From the NCBI RefSeq assembly GCF_001425825.1, contig NZ_LMDM01000009.1, positions 224,495-288,494 of the forward strand: a stretch of DNA of 64,000 nucleotides. Reading direction: 5' to 3'. Position 1 is the stretch's first letter; every line of letters starts with the position of its first letter. The notes under the pieces are model-generated. The model made no database searches and was not told the DNA's origin. It was given only the letters and a program-made list of their open reading frames with translations. The translations under genes and the position numbers were made by a program. Positions 19,102-28,136 of the stretch are shown here, piece after piece. The DNA comes from Rhizobacter sp. Root1238. Lineage in GTDB: Bacteria > Pseudomonadota > Gammaproteobacteria > Burkholderiales > Burkholderiaceae_C.

Positions 19102-19595
19102 GCGCCGCGGCCGGCAACGCGACCGCGCCGCTCGAAGGCGGCTGCCTGTGCGGGCGCGTCCGCTACCGTGCCGCGCCGGAGAAGCGCGAGGGCTACTACT
19201 GCCACTGCCGCATGTGCCAGCTGGCCTTCGGCAACACGCGCGTGCCGTTCCTGAACCTGCGGCAGGACCAGGTCGAGTGGCTGACCGAGCCGCCGCAGAC
19301 CTACGCGTCGTCGAAGTTCGCGCTGCGCGGCTTCTGCGGCACGTGCGGCACGCCGCTGAGCTTCGCGTACCAAGGTTCGCAGAACATGGACCTGTCGGTC
19401 GGCAGCCTCGACGACCCGTCGGCGATCACGCCGGTGTCGCATTTCGCGATCGAGTCGAAGGTGGCGAACTGGGAGGTCGACGACGGGCTGCCGGGCACGC
19501 GGCTCGATGAGCATGTGAAGCTGACCGAGCGCTGGAAGCAGGCCTACGGCGACGACGTGCAGCCGGGCGTGCAGGCGACCCGGCAGGCGACCTGA
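19098..19595 (+). CDS. GFA family protein (glutathione-dependent formaldehyde-activating-like)
   Basis: 165 residues. Zinc-binding cysteines follow the family pattern: GGCLCGRVRY near residue 15, YYCHCRMCQ, and FCGTCGTPL. Family members bind two zinc ions. One was described as a glutathione-hydroxymethyl condensing enzyme, but most have no proven role. Position beside aldehyde-handling genes fits formaldehyde or aldehyde detoxification, as inference only. Confidence 0.87.
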   Translation: MSAAAGNATAPLEGGCLCGRVRYRAAPEKREGYYCHCRMCQLAFGNTRVPFLNLRQDQVEWLTEPPQTYASSKFALRGFCGTCGTPLSFAYQGSQNMDLSVGSLDDPSAITPVSHFAIESKVANWEVDDGLPGTRLDEHVKLTERWKQAYGDDVQPGVQATRQAT

Positions 19596-19601
19596 ACGCG
19601 C

Positions 19602-20057
19602 TCAAGCCTCGTTCATTGCCTCCAGGCATTCGTCGATCAGCGCGTGCAGCCGCATCACGCGCTCGTCGCCCAGGCGCTCGTTGAACGCCAGCTGTGCCCG
19701 CTTCCACTCGCGCCGCGCTTCGTCGCGCTTGACGCGGCCGGCCGCGGTGGCCTCGACGACGCGGCTGCGGCCGTCTTCGCCCGGCCCGACCGTGACCCAC
19801 CCCTGGGCGACCAGCGGCTGCAGGTTGCGCGTCAGCGTCGACGCATCCATCTCCATGTGGGCAGCGAGCGCGCCCGGCTTCAGCGGCCCGAGGCTGACCA
19901 CCTGCGACAGCAGCGAGTACTGCGTGGTCTTCAGGCCGGCGTCGGTGACGATGCGGTCGAAGTGCTGGCTGACGCGGCGTGACAGCTGCCGCAGCTTCAG
20001 GCTGCTGCAGCCGCTGGGCGTCGACGGCTTCGTTTCGGTTCCGGGATGGCTTGGCAT
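19602..20057 (-). CDS. MarR family transcriptional regulator
   Basis: 151 residues. Winged-helix core: TTQYSLLSQVVSLGPLKPG, LAAHMEMDASTLTRNLQPL (recognition helix) and a wing at PGEDGRSRVVEATAAGR. Dimerisation helices flank it. Divergent from the thioesterase-glyoxalase-MFS set, with a strong palindrome in the 69-base gap. It is most likely an autoregulated repressor of both directions, relieved by a small aromatic or acidic ligand. Confidence 0.9.
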   Translation of the reverse strand: MPSHPGTETKPSTPSGCSSLKLRQLSRRVSQHFDRIVTDAGLKTTQYSLLSQVVSLGPLKPGALAAHMEMDASTLTRNLQPLVAQGWVTVGPGEDGRSRVVEATAAGRVKRDEARREWKRAQLAFNERLGDERVMRLHALIDECLEAMNEA

Positions 20058-20064
20058 GACCAGA

Positions 20065-20094
20065 CGATTGTAGCTACAATCGTTGCAGATACAA
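20065..20094. promoter_or_regulatory. MarR operator: perfect 18-bp palindrome plus a second half-copy
   Basis: CGATTGTAGCTACAATCG (20065-20082) is a perfect 18-base palindrome. A second site, TTGCAGATACAA (20083-20094), matches its core TTGTAGCTACAA at ten of twelve positions. They are 14 bases apart start to start. A plus-strand promoter overlaps them: TTGTAG (20069-20074), 16 bases, TACAAC (20091-20096 region). A bound regulator would block the thioesterase promoter. Confidence 0.7.
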
Positions 20095-20126
20095 CTCTTC
20101 GCGACTGCCCCGCGGCGCGACCGACC

Positions 20127-20666
20127 ATGGACACACCCGTCGATGCCGCTGCCGTGCAGTCCCAATGGGAAACCGAGGCGGCGGCCCGCCGTGAACGCCT
20201 GCTGCCACCCGGCGTCGCCAGGCCGGAGCAGGCCACCGGGCTGAGCGGGCTCGAATTCTTCCAGGCCATCTTCGACGGCCGGCTGCCCCCACCGCCGATC
20301 GGCGAGACGATGGATTTCCTGCCGATCGAGATGACGCACGGCCGCGCGGTGTTCCAGGGCACGCCGCTGCTGCGCCACTACAACCCGCTCGGCACGGTGC
20401 ACGGCGGCTGGATCGCGACGCTGCTCGATTCGTGCGTCGGCTGCGCGGTGCACACCACGCTCGCCGCCGGCAAGGCCTACACGACGGCCGAACTGAAGAT
20501 CAACTACGTGCGGGCCGTCACGCACCGCGTGCCGGTGCTGCGCGCGATCGGCAGCGTGATCCACGTCGGCGGCCGCATGGCCACCGCCGAAGGCCGCCTG
20601 GTCGGTCCCGACGGCAAGCTGTACGCGCACGCGTCCACCACCTGCTTCATCTTCGACGCTTCCTGA
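20127..20666 (+). CDS. PaaI family acyl-CoA thioesterase (hotdog fold)
   Basis: 179 residues. The hotdog core carries [20 protein letters not shown], the PaaI-type active-site region with the HGG motif, and [14 protein letters not shown]. It hydrolyses acyl- or aryl-CoA thioesters; the family clears stalled CoA esters in aromatic degradation. An extra N-terminal helix of about 50 residues precedes the domain. Control by the divergent MarR is likely. Confidence 0.85.
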   Translation: MDTPVDAAAVQSQWETEAAARRERLLPPGVARPEQATGLSGLEFFQAIFDGRLPPPPIGETMDFLPIEMTHGRAVFQGTPLLRHYNPLGTVHGGWIATLLDSCVGCAVHTTLAAGKAYTTAELKINYVRAVTHRVPVLRAIGSVIHVGGRMATAEGRLVGPDGKLYAHASTTCFIFDAS

Positions 20667-20686
20667 GACCTTCCGAGACCTCCACC

Positions 20687-21076
20687 ATGCGACTCCTCCA
20701 CACCATGCTGCGTGTCGGCGACCTGCAGCGCTCGATCGACTTCTACACGAACATCATGGGCATGACGCTGCTGCGCCAGTCCGAGAACCCGTCGCAGCAC
20801 TATTCGCTCGCCTTCCTCGGCTACGGCCCGAACCCGGAGCATGCCGAGCTGGAGCTGACCTACAACCACGGCGTCAGCTCGTACGAGCTCGGCACCGCCT
20901 ACGGCCACATCGCGATCGCGGTGCCCGACGCGGCCGCGGCCTGCGACCGCATCCGCGCCGGCGGCGGCAACGTCACGCGCGAGGCCGGCCCGGTCAAGGG
21001 CGGCACGACCGTCATCGCCTTCATCACCGATCCGGACGGCTACAAGGTCGAACTGATCGAACGCCGCTTCGACTGA
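20687..21076 (+). CDS. gloA: Lactoylglutathione lyase (glyoxalase I)
   Basis: 129 residues, close to the bacterial GloA length. Starts [20 protein letters not shown] with the metal-binding histidine H5. [20 protein letters not shown] and [12 protein letters not shown] supply the other ligands (Glu, His, Glu). It converts the hemithioacetal of methylglyoxal and glutathione to S-lactoylglutathione. It lies 20 bases after the thioesterase gene. Confidence 0.92.
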   Translation: MRLLHTMLRVGDLQRSIDFYTNIMGMTLLRQSENPSQHYSLAFLGYGPNPEHAELELTYNHGVSSYELGTAYGHIAIAVPDAAAACDRIRAGGGNVTREAGPVKGGTTVIAFITDPDGYKVELIERRFD

Positions 21077-21099
21077 GCGCTGCGCCGAGGACACCCGCC

Positions 21100-22395
21100 A
21101 TGCTCTCCCAACGCATCTCCACCTCGCTCGGCCGCCGCGGCATCCACTATGCGTGGGTGGTCGCCGCCGTCACCTTCTTCGCGATGCTGACCACCTCGGC
21201 TGCCCTCGGCCTGCCGGGCGCGATGCTGCAGCCGCTGTCGAAGGAGTTCGGCTGGACCACCGACCAGCTGTCGTCGGTGTTCGCGGTGCGCTTCGCGCTG
21301 TTCGGGCTGCTCGGGCCGTTCGCGGCGATCTTCATCGCGCGCTTCGGCCTGCCGCGCATCATGGTGGCGGCCGCCACCTTCATCGCGGTCGCGATGGTGC
21401 TGGCCACCGGCGTCACGCAGCTGTGGCAGCTGTTCCTGCTGTGGGGGCTGGTGCTCGGCTGCGGCACCGGGCTCACCGCGCTGGTGCTGGGCGCGATGGT
21501 CGCGAACCGCTGGTTCACGGCCAACCGCGGGCTGGTGGTCGGCCTGTTCGCCGCGAGCACCGCGACCGGCCAGCTGATCTTCCTGCCGCTGGCGGCCTGG
21601 ATCATCGAGCACCACGGCTGGCGCTATGCGGTGATCCCGATCTTCGTCGCCTGCGTGATCGTCGTCGCGCTCGTCACCTTCTTCATGCGCAACCACCCGA
21701 GCGAGCTGGGGCTGCTGTCGCTCGGCGAGCCCGAAGGCACCGCGCTGCCACCGGTGCCGGCCGCCGCGCCGCTGAACTTCCTCGGTCCGTTCAAGGTGCT
21801 GCGCGAGGCGGCGCACAACCGCACGTTCTGGATCCTCGCGCTGAGCTTCTTCATCTGCGGACTCAGCACCAACGGCCTGCTGCAGACGCACTTCATCTCG
21901 CTGTGCAGCGACAACGGGCTGTCGGCCGTGCCGGCGGCGTCGGTGCTGTCGATGATGGGCGCGTTCGACCTGGTCGGCACCACGCTGTCGGGCTACCTGT
22001 CCGACCGCTACGACAACCGCAAGCTGCTGTTCTGGTACTACGGGCTGCGCGGGCTGTCGCTGTTCTGGCTGCCGTATTCCACGTTCACGCTGTACGGCCT
22101 CGCGACCTTCGCGATGTTCTACGGCCTCGACTGGATCGCGACCGTGCCGCCCACCGTGAAGCTCGCGGCGCAGGAGTTCGGCAAGGAACGCGCCGGCATG
22201 GTTTTCGGCTGGGTGTTCGCTTCGCACCAGCTGGGCGCAGCGGTCGCGGCCTATGGCGCGGGGCTGACGCGCACGCTGCTGCTCACGTACAACCCGGCGT
22301 TGTTCGCGGCCGGCGCGGCCTGCCTGGTGGCGGCGGTGTCGGTGCTGTTGATCAGGCGGCAGGCAACGGCCTCGGCTGCCTTGAAGACGGCATAG
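21100..22395 (+). CDS. MFS transporter
   Basis: 431 residues with about twelve hydrophobic spans in two halves. The family loop motif after TM2 is weak (IARFGLPRI); the second-half equivalent is YLSDRYDNRK. A monocarboxylate/oxalate-type exporter or importer is plausible from similarity to that MFS branch, but the substrate is not evident. It follows gloA by 23 bases and likely shares the MarR-controlled transcript. Confidence 0.85.
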   Translation: MLSQRISTSLGRRGIHYAWVVAAVTFFAMLTTSAALGLPGAMLQPLSKEFGWTTDQLSSVFAVRFALFGLLGPFAAIFIARFGLPRIMVAAATFIAVAMVLATGVTQLWQLFLLWGLVLGCGTGLTALVLGAMVANRWFTANRGLVVGLFAASTATGQLIFLPLAAWIIEHHGWRYAVIPIFVACVIVVALVTFFMRNHPSELGLLSLGEPEGTALPPVPAAAPLNFLGPFKVLREAAHNRTFWILALSFFICGLSTNGLLQTHFISLCSDNGLSAVPAASVLSMMGAFDLVGTTLSGYLSDRYDNRKLLFWYYGLRGLSLFWLPYSTFTLYGLATFAMFYGLDWIATVPPTVKLAAQEFGKERAGMVFGWVFASHQLGAAVAAYGAGLTRTLLLTYNPALFAAGAACLVAAVSVLLIRRQATASAALKTA

Positions 22396-22440
22396 CCAGT
22401 TGCAGGTTGGTCGGAACTTGCATGCGAGAGAGGTTACTCA

Positions 22441-23505
22441 GTGGGCTCATCCGCATCGAGGCTCTTCGCCATGGCAGTCCGCAATTCACCCCGGTTCAAT
22501 TCCTCGAAAGCTTTTTCAACCGACTCCACACCAGAACTGCGAGAAATCTCGGCTCAGGACATGCTCGATGCCGCACGCCGAAATGGACACATTGACTACA
22601 GCGTGAAAGAACTGAACAGAAAGCTGACAGCAGCGGAGGTTGATCATCTCAAACACGCTCTTGAGTCTTTGAAGATCAACGACGAGATCGAGAACGTCAC
22701 CGAATTTGACATCTCCGGACAGGAATTGGGTGACCACGAGGTTGCAGCCCTTGTGCAGGCAGTGACGCACAAAGATCTGCAATACCTGAATCTCGAAAGC
22801 AACAACCTCACCGTCGAATTTCGAAAGACTCTCAGATCCCTTGCGGAGAAAAAAATCACCGATATTCGCTATATTTCGCTGACCGGAAACCTACTCGGTA
22901 CAGGAACTCCGCAGAAAGTACGTTCATTGGCAATCAGGTTGCAAAACCTGTGCAGCAACAATCCATCGCTGAGTATCGACGCAATCAACAACAGCTTCTC
23001 CGACGATTTCATCTCAGAACTGCACAACATCAGAGATGAAGATGGCGTGCGCCGTATCTGTGCGGAAAGAGAACTGTCAGAGCCATACCGGTCTACAAAA
23101 CAACCCTCCGTCCAATCAACTGCTGATCAACAGCCGCACGGCTCATCCAAGCCATTTCGACCGACACCGAATCCCTTCGTCGCACTATTTTGCCGTCAGT
23201 CCGGAACATCACGAGCGGAAGACGCACTTTGCGACCTGTGGAGGCAACTCCTGAAGGCTGCTCTTGGCGGCGTCGCAGTAACGAGAACAGGCCAGACCTT
23301 CTCGTGTGGCCACCTCCCTGCAGAAATGGAAGTGCGCACGAGCCTCATCGAGTTGCTTCAAGGAGAGACAGAGAGCCCGGTCGACGGTGAAGAACTCACG
23401 CTGGTATTCGAGACAAACGAGGGCCAAGCTCGACTGACCCGAACGATGGCCAATTCACCGACCATCGCGGCGACGTTCATTCAGGCGGCCTGCATCATCG
23501 ACTAG
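22441..23505 (+). CDS. Leucine-rich-repeat protein of unknown function on a low-GC insert
   Basis: 354 residues, GTG start with GAGAGAGG upstream. Three consecutive ribonuclease-inhibitor-like repeats of 28-29 residues are visible around residues 85-112, 113-141 and 142-170 (for example LQYLNLESNNLT and IRYISLTGNLLG). The first 30 residues are rich in serine and basic residues. Residues 215-245 are a Ser/Pro/Gln linker, then a C-terminal region of about 110 residues that I do not recognise. No signal peptide or membrane span. GC is clearly lower: 32/60 in 22681-22740 and 28/60 in 22861-22920, against 41/60 in 21961-22020. Probably transferred horizontally; an effector or interaction protein is one possibility. 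Confidence 0.75.
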   Translation: MGSSASRLFAMAVRNSPRFNSSKAFSTDSTPELREISAQDMLDAARRNGHIDYSVKELNRKLTAAEVDHLKHALESLKINDEIENVTEFDISGQELGDHEVAALVQAVTHKDLQYLNLESNNLTVEFRKTLRSLAEKKITDIRYISLTGNLLGTGTPQKVRSLAIRLQNLCSNNPSLSIDAINNSFSDDFISELHNIRDEDGVRRICAERELSEPYRSTKQPSVQSTADQQPHGSSKPFRPTPNPFVALFCRQSGTSRAEDALCDLWRQLLKAALGGVAVTRTGQTFSCGHLPAEMEVRTSLIELLQGETESPVDGEELTLVFETNEGQARLTRTMANSPTIAATFIQAACIID

Positions 23506-23547
23506 CGAGCCTTGCCGCCGGCCGACGAACAAGGCCACCAAGGGCGA

Positions 23548-24174
23548 TCACGCCACACGCAGCGCGCTCGCCTCGCGGGCCAGCGCCGTGATCCGCCCCC
23601 AGTCCTTCGCCTTCACCGCATCGGCCGGCGTCAGCCACGAGCCGCCGCACACCTTGACGTTCGGCAGCGCGAGGAACTGCGGCGCGGTCTCGAGCGTGAT
23701 GCCGCCGGTCGGGCAGAACACCACGTCGGTGAACGGGCCGGCCAGCGCCTTCAGCATCGGGATGCCGCCGGCCTGCATCGCCGGGAAGAACTTCAGGAAG
23801 AAATAGCCGTCGGCGTTGGCCTGCATCACCTCGCTGCCGGTGGCGGTACCGGGCAGCAGCGGCAGCCCCATCTCGCGGCAGGCGCGGCCGATCTCGCTGG
23901 TGTAGCCGGGGCTCACCGCGAATTGGCAGCCGGCGTTCAGCGCGGCCTTCGCGTCGGCGACGCTGCGCACCGTGCCGGCGCCGAGGATGGCCTCGGGCAC
24001 TTCCTTCGCGATCGCTTCCATGCACTGCAGCGCCACCGGCGTGCGCAGCGTCACTTCGAGCACCTTGACGCCGCCCTCGACCAGCGCACGGGCCATCGGC
24101 ACCGCGTCGGCCGGCTGGTTGATGACGATCACCGGGATCACCGGGCCATGGCCGGCCAGTTCGAGCGTGTTCAT
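23548..24174 (-). CDS. eda: 2-dehydro-3-deoxyphosphogluconate (KDPG) aldolase
   Basis: 208 residues, class I aldolase splitting KDPG to pyruvate and glyceraldehyde-3-phosphate. Catalytic glutamate E40 in VLEVTLRT and Schiff-base lysine K128 in GYFFLKFFP are in place. GAGTV, SPG and PTGGI form the phosphate and substrate loops. It follows edd by 31 bases on the same strand and completes the Entner-Doudoroff pathway. Confidence 0.95.
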   Translation of the reverse strand: MNTLELAGHGPVIPVIVINQPADAVPMARALVEGGVKVLEVTLRTPVALQCMEAIAKEVPEAILGAGTVRSVADAKAALNAGCQFAVSPGYTSEIGRACREMGLPLLPGTATGSEVMQANADGYFFLKFFPAMQAGGIPMLKALAGPFTDVVFCPTGGITLETAPQFLALPNVKVCGGSWLTPADAVKAKDWGRITALAREASALRVA

Positions 24175-24205
24175 GCGGGGTTCTCTTGTCGAAGGTTTGA
24201 AAGGT

Positions 24206-26023
24206 TCAGAGCCAGGTGACCGCGCCCTGCTCGGCGCTCAGCACGTTGCGGCGCATGCCGCCGAACAGGTCGCGGCCCAGGTCGTGGGTGTTGTTCTCCT
24301 GCTGCTGCGCGTCGATCTGCGCGACCTCGCGGGCCGCCCATTCTGCGTCGGGCACCAGCGCCTGCAGCGTGCCGGCGACCGCATCGAGCCGGATGACGTC
24401 GCCGTTGCGCACCTTGCCGAGCGGCCCGCCGCCCAGCACCTCGGGGCTGACGTGGATCGCCGCCGGCACCTTGCCCGACGCACCGCTCATGCGGCCGTCG
24501 GTGACCAGCGCCACCTTGAAGCCCTTGCCCTGCGCCACCGCGAGCGGCGGCGTCAGCTTGTGCAGCTCGGGCATCCCGTTGGCACGCGGCCCCTGGAAGC
24601 GCACGACCGCGACGAAATCCCGCTCCAGCTCGCCGGCCTTGAACGCCGCCAGCAGTTCTTCCTGTGCATTGAAGACCAGCGCCGGCGCCTCGACGATGTG
24701 CCGGTCCTCCGGCACCGCCGAGGTCTTGATCACCGCGCGACCGAGGTTGCCGGTCAGCAGCTTCAGGCCGCCCGACGGGCTGAACGGCGCGGCGGCGGTG
24801 CGCACCACGCTGTCGTCGCCGCTCTGCGCCGGCAGCGCCGACCAGCCCAGCCGTTCGCCATCGCCGTGCGGCAGCTTGCCGTACGCCGCGATGCCGCCTT
24901 CGGCCACCGCGGCGACGTCTGCGTGCATGTAGCCTGCATCGAGCAGCTCGCGGATCACGAAGCCCGGGCCGCCGGCCGACTGGAACTGGTTCACGTCGGC
25001 ACTGCCGTTCGGGTAGACGCGCGCCAGCAGCGGCGTCGCATGCGACAGCTCCGAGAAATCGGTCCAGTCGATCAGGATGCCGGCGGCGCGTGCCACCGCG
25101 ACCCAGTGGATCAGGTGGTTGGTCGAGCCGCCGGTGGCCAGCAGCGCGACCATCGCGTTGACGATCACCCGCTCGTCGACCAGGCGGCCGATCGGCGTGA
25201 AGCGGCCGTTGCCCTGCGTGATCGCCAGCGCCGCGCGCACCGCTTCGCGCGTCAGTGCCTCGCGCAGTTGCGCATGCGGGTGCACGAACGCCGCGCCGGG
25301 CACGTGCAGCCCCATCGCCTCGAGCAGCATCTGGTTGCTGTTGGCGGTGCCGTAGAAGGTGCAGGTGCCGGCGCCGTGGTACGCGGCCGATTCGGCTTCG
25401 AGCAGCTGGTCGCGGCCGACCAGGCCTTGCGCGTACTTCTCGCGCACCTTCGATTTCTCGGTGTTCGACAGCCCGGTGCCCATCGGCCCGGCCGGCACGA
25501 ACACGCAGGGCAGGTGCCCGAAATGCAGCGCGCCGATCAGCAGGCCCGGCACGATCTTGTCGCACACGCCGAGCAGCAGCGCGGCATCGAACACGTCATG
25601 CGTCAGCGCGACCGCGGTGCCCATCGCGATGGTGTCGCGCGAGAACAGGCTGAGCTCCATGCCGGGCAGGCCCTGCGTGACGCCGTCGCACATCGCCGGC
25701 ACGCCGCCAGCCACCTGCACCGTCGCGCCATGGCGATGCGCTTCGTCGCGGATGATGTCGGGGAAGCGTTCGTAGGGCTGGTGCGCCGACAGCATGTCGT
25801 TGTACGACGTGACGATGCCCAGGTGCGGCGAGCGCTGCGCGACCACCTTGAACTTGTCGTTCGCCGGCAGCGCGGCGAAGGCATGCGCGACGTTGGCGCA
25901 GCCCATGCGGTCGGAGCCGCGCTGGCGCATCGCCAGCTTGTCGATGCGGGCCAGGTAGGCGGTGCGCGTCGGCGCGCTGCGCTCGCGGATGCGGTGGGTG
26001 ACTTCCTGCAGGGCTTGTTTCAT
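24206..26023 (-). CDS. edd: Phosphogluconate dehydratase
   Basis: 605 residues, IlvD/Edd family, close to the E. coli length of 603. It converts 6-phosphogluconate to KDPG using a [4Fe-4S] cluster. Cluster-region cysteines lie in [17 protein letters not shown] and [13 protein letters not shown]. Also visible are [12 protein letters not shown] and [11 protein letters not shown]. The ATG at 26023 has GAGG eight bases upstream; an in-frame GTG nine bases earlier is less likely. Promoter and HexR-like operator lie just upstream. Confidence 0.95.
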   Translation of the reverse strand: MKQALQEVTHRIRERSAPTRTAYLARIDKLAMRQRGSDRMGCANVAHAFAALPANDKFKVVAQRSPHLGIVTSYNDMLSAHQPYERFPDIIRDEAHRHGATVQVAGGVPAMCDGVTQGLPGMELSLFSRDTIAMGTAVALTHDVFDAALLLGVCDKIVPGLLIGALHFGHLPCVFVPAGPMGTGLSNTEKSKVREKYAQGLVGRDQLLEAESAAYHGAGTCTFYGTANSNQMLLEAMGLHVPGAAFVHPHAQLREALTREAVRAALAITQGNGRFTPIGRLVDERVIVNAMVALLATGGSTNHLIHWVAVARAAGILIDWTDFSELSHATPLLARVYPNGSADVNQFQSAGGPGFVIRELLDAGYMHADVAAVAEGGIAAYGKLPHGDGERLGWSALPAQSGDDSVVRTAAAPFSPSGGLKLLTGNLGRAVIKTSAVPEDRHIVEAPALVFNAQEELLAAFKAGELERDFVAVVRFQGPRANGMPELHKLTPPLAVAQGKGFKVALVTDGRMSGASGKVPAAIHVSPEVLGGGPLGKVRNGDVIRLDAVAGTLQALVPDAEWAAREVAQIDAQQQENNTHDLGRDLFGGMRRNVLSAEQGAVTWL

Positions 26024-26062
26024 GGGCGGCACCTCGCGGCCGGCGTCGTAACCAGGCCTTGG

Positions 26063-26091
26063 AGTATCGCGTAACCAAGTTACAGCGTCAA
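26063..26091 (-). promoter_or_regulatory. edd-eda promoter with HexR-like operator in the spacer
   Basis: On the minus strand, -35 TTGACG (26091-26086) and -10 GATACT (26068-26063) are spaced by 17 bases. Within the spacer lies TGTAACTTGGTTACG (26084-26070), a near-palindrome close to the HexR consensus TGTAATnnnATTACA. HexR is the known KDPG-responsive regulator of edd, eda and zwf in proteobacteria. Repressor bound here would block RNA polymerase. Confidence 0.65.
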
Positions 26092-26110
26092 ATCAAGACG
26101 ACCGGTGGCC

Positions 26111-28132
26111 TCACGGTTGGGCATGCTGCTTCGCCCGTTCCAGCAAGGCGTTGCAGCCTTCGCCGGTCGGTTGCCGTTCGCCGACGTCGACCAGCGGGAT
26201 CAGCGCCGCCAGCGGGTTCAGCAGGCCGAGCAGCACGCTGGCGCCGACCTTGCGCGCAAGCGGCGCCTTCTCGAGCGAGATCTTCGGGTCGCTGAAGCTG
26301 CCCTGCACGCGCAGCGGCGTGCGCAGCGCGAGCGGGCTGAAATCCTTGGGCGTGACGACCGCGCGCAGGTCCATGTTCTCTTCGGCGAGCGACAGCGTGC
26401 CGTCGGCCCAGACCGTCGAATCCTTGGTGTCGACCACCATCGCGCGCGGCCGCAGCACGCCCTTCTTCGCCTGCAGGTCGACCAGCGCGCAGTCGATCGT
26501 CAACAGCTCGTCCCCCTTGACCATCACGCCCAGCGCCTGCGCGAGGTCGAGCCCGGCGCCTTCCACCGCCAGATGCGAGACCTTGCCCTCGACGATGCGG
26601 GTGACGACGGTGCCGTCGAGGCTGCCGAGGATCTCGGCGGTCGAGCGGCCCTGGCCCTTCAGCTTCGCCTGCCCGATCAGGCGGCCAGTGACGTACGGCG
26701 GCTTGTCGGCCGGCCGGCCCTGGTTCAGCCAGCGCTCGAGGCGCACGCCGCTCCAGCGCAGGTCGCTGTCCCACAGCGCGAGCTTGGGCTTGCCGTCCAG
26801 CGAGACCGAGCCGGCCAGGCTGCCGTCGGCGGTGCGCGCCAGCAGGTCGGTGATCGCGAGCTTGCCGTCGACCAGCGTCAGGTGGCCGCGCAGCGGCTCC
26901 AGCGGCAACGCGAAGATCCGGCCGAGCTCGGCGCGGTCGAAGGCCAGCACCACGTTCGCATCCATCGCACTCAGCGAGGGCAGGTCGAACGCGCGGTTCG
27001 GCAGCACGCGATCGCCGGGGCGCTTCGGCGGTTTCTGCTCGGGCGCCACCGCGGGCACCGGGGCCGGCCCGACGCCGATGCTGGGCAGCAGATCGGCCAG
27101 CAGCAGCCGCGGCCCCGCGACCTTGCCCGACAGCCGGGGGACCTTCGGGCGCATGTCGTACGTCAACGCGGCATTCAGCCGGCTGTTGCCGACCGTCGCA
27201 TCGTCGACCAGCACGTTCCACACGTCGCCGCGCTTCGCGACGCGGCCTGCGATCTCGAACGGACCGGTGGTCGGCAGCGTGACGCCCAGCGGATCGCCGA
27301 TGGCCGACAACGACGCGCCGGTCACGCGCACGCTCCCGGTCATGCCGCCGAGCTTCAGCACGTCGGTCACGGTGCCCTCGAAGCGCAGCGTGGCGCGGCG
27401 GCCGGCATCCAGGCGCAGCGTCACCGGCACCGGTGGTGCGGTGTCGTCGCTGTCGAGCAGCGGCATCACGCCGATCGACCGCAGGCCGCCTTCGACCGAG
27501 AAGCCGCCATAGGTGCCGCTCGCACGCACGACCAGGCCGGTCATCGGCGCCGAAGCGGCACCGGCGGGTACCGCCGCCGCGGTGTCCTGGTCGGCCAGTC
27601 GCACGTCCGCGCGGATGTCGGCCTTCAACGGCGCATCGACGACGGTCAGCTCGCCGTTGGTGACCGACAGCGAGCGCACCCGCGGCAGCCGCGTGCCCTT
27701 CTTCTGCTGCGCCTCGGGCTCGCCGAACTGCCAGGACGCGCTGCCGTCGTCCCGGCGCTCGGCGTGCACGACCAGCCGGTCGGCGTGCAGGCGCTTGATG
27801 TCCAGCGCATCGCCGCGGTGGGCACGCCACAGCGCGGCATACGCAACGCGCAACTGGGCGTTCTCGGCATGCAGGAAATACGGATCCTTGCTCCACCCGG
27901 CGCTGCCGATTTCCAGCAACGGGACGTCGACCCGCAACCCGCCCAGCAGGTGGACGCGCCCCTTGTCGGGCGCGTCGGCCAGGCGGACGTCGCGTTTCAG
28001 CGTGTCGGCCAGCATCCGCTGCGCCGGGCCGACCAGGAACGGCCAGCCCAGCGCCTCGCAGACGGCAAAGCCCAGCACCACGACCCCGGCGAGGCCGAGC
28101 AGGCTCCACGACCACGCACGACGCCGCGCCAC
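26111..28132 (-). CDS. AsmA family protein
   Basis: 673 residues. One N-terminal membrane segment (WSLLGLAGVVVLGFAVCEALG) anchors a large periplasmic part. The C-terminal third has AsmA features: GRLIGQAKLKGQGRSTAEIL, LDGTVVTRIVEGKVSHLAVE, and LRTPLRVQGSFSDPKISLEK. AsmA-like proteins are bridge-like lipid transfer or outer-membrane assembly factors. GTG start, four bases after the stop of the FMN-binding protein gene, so these two form an operon. AsmA-like proteins vary in length, so 673 residues is unremarkable. Confidence 0.85.
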   Translation of the reverse strand: MARRRAWSWSLLGLAGVVVLGFAVCEALGWPFLVGPAQRMLADTLKRDVRLADAPDKGRVHLLGGLRVDVPLLEIGSAGWSKDPYFLHAENAQLRVAYAALWRAHRGDALDIKRLHADRLVVHAERRDDGSASWQFGEPEAQQKKGTRLPRVRSLSVTNGELTVVDAPLKADIRADVRLADQDTAAAVPAGAASAPMTGLVVRASGTYGGFSVEGGLRSIGVMPLLDSDDTAPPVPVTLRLDAGRRATLRFEGTVTDVLKLGGMTGSVRVTGASLSAIGDPLGVTLPTTGPFEIAGRVAKRGDVWNVLVDDATVGNSRLNAALTYDMRPKVPRLSGKVAGPRLLLADLLPSIGVGPAPVPAVAPEQKPPKRPGDRVLPNRAFDLPSLSAMDANVVLAFDRAELGRIFALPLEPLRGHLTLVDGKLAITDLLARTADGSLAGSVSLDGKPKLALWDSDLRWSGVRLERWLNQGRPADKPPYVTGRLIGQAKLKGQGRSTAEILGSLDGTVVTRIVEGKVSHLAVEGAGLDLAQALGVMVKGDELLTIDCALVDLQAKKGVLRPRAMVVDTKDSTVWADGTLSLAEENMDLRAVVTPKDFSPLALRTPLRVQGSFSDPKISLEKAPLARKVGASVLLGLLNPLAALIPLVDVGERQPTGEGCNALLERAKQHAQP

Positions 28133-28136
28133 GGGA

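Noticed and set aside
22441-23505. Calling the LRR protein a type III effector
   Set aside because: The serine-rich N-terminus is only suggestive and no secretion genes are in the window.
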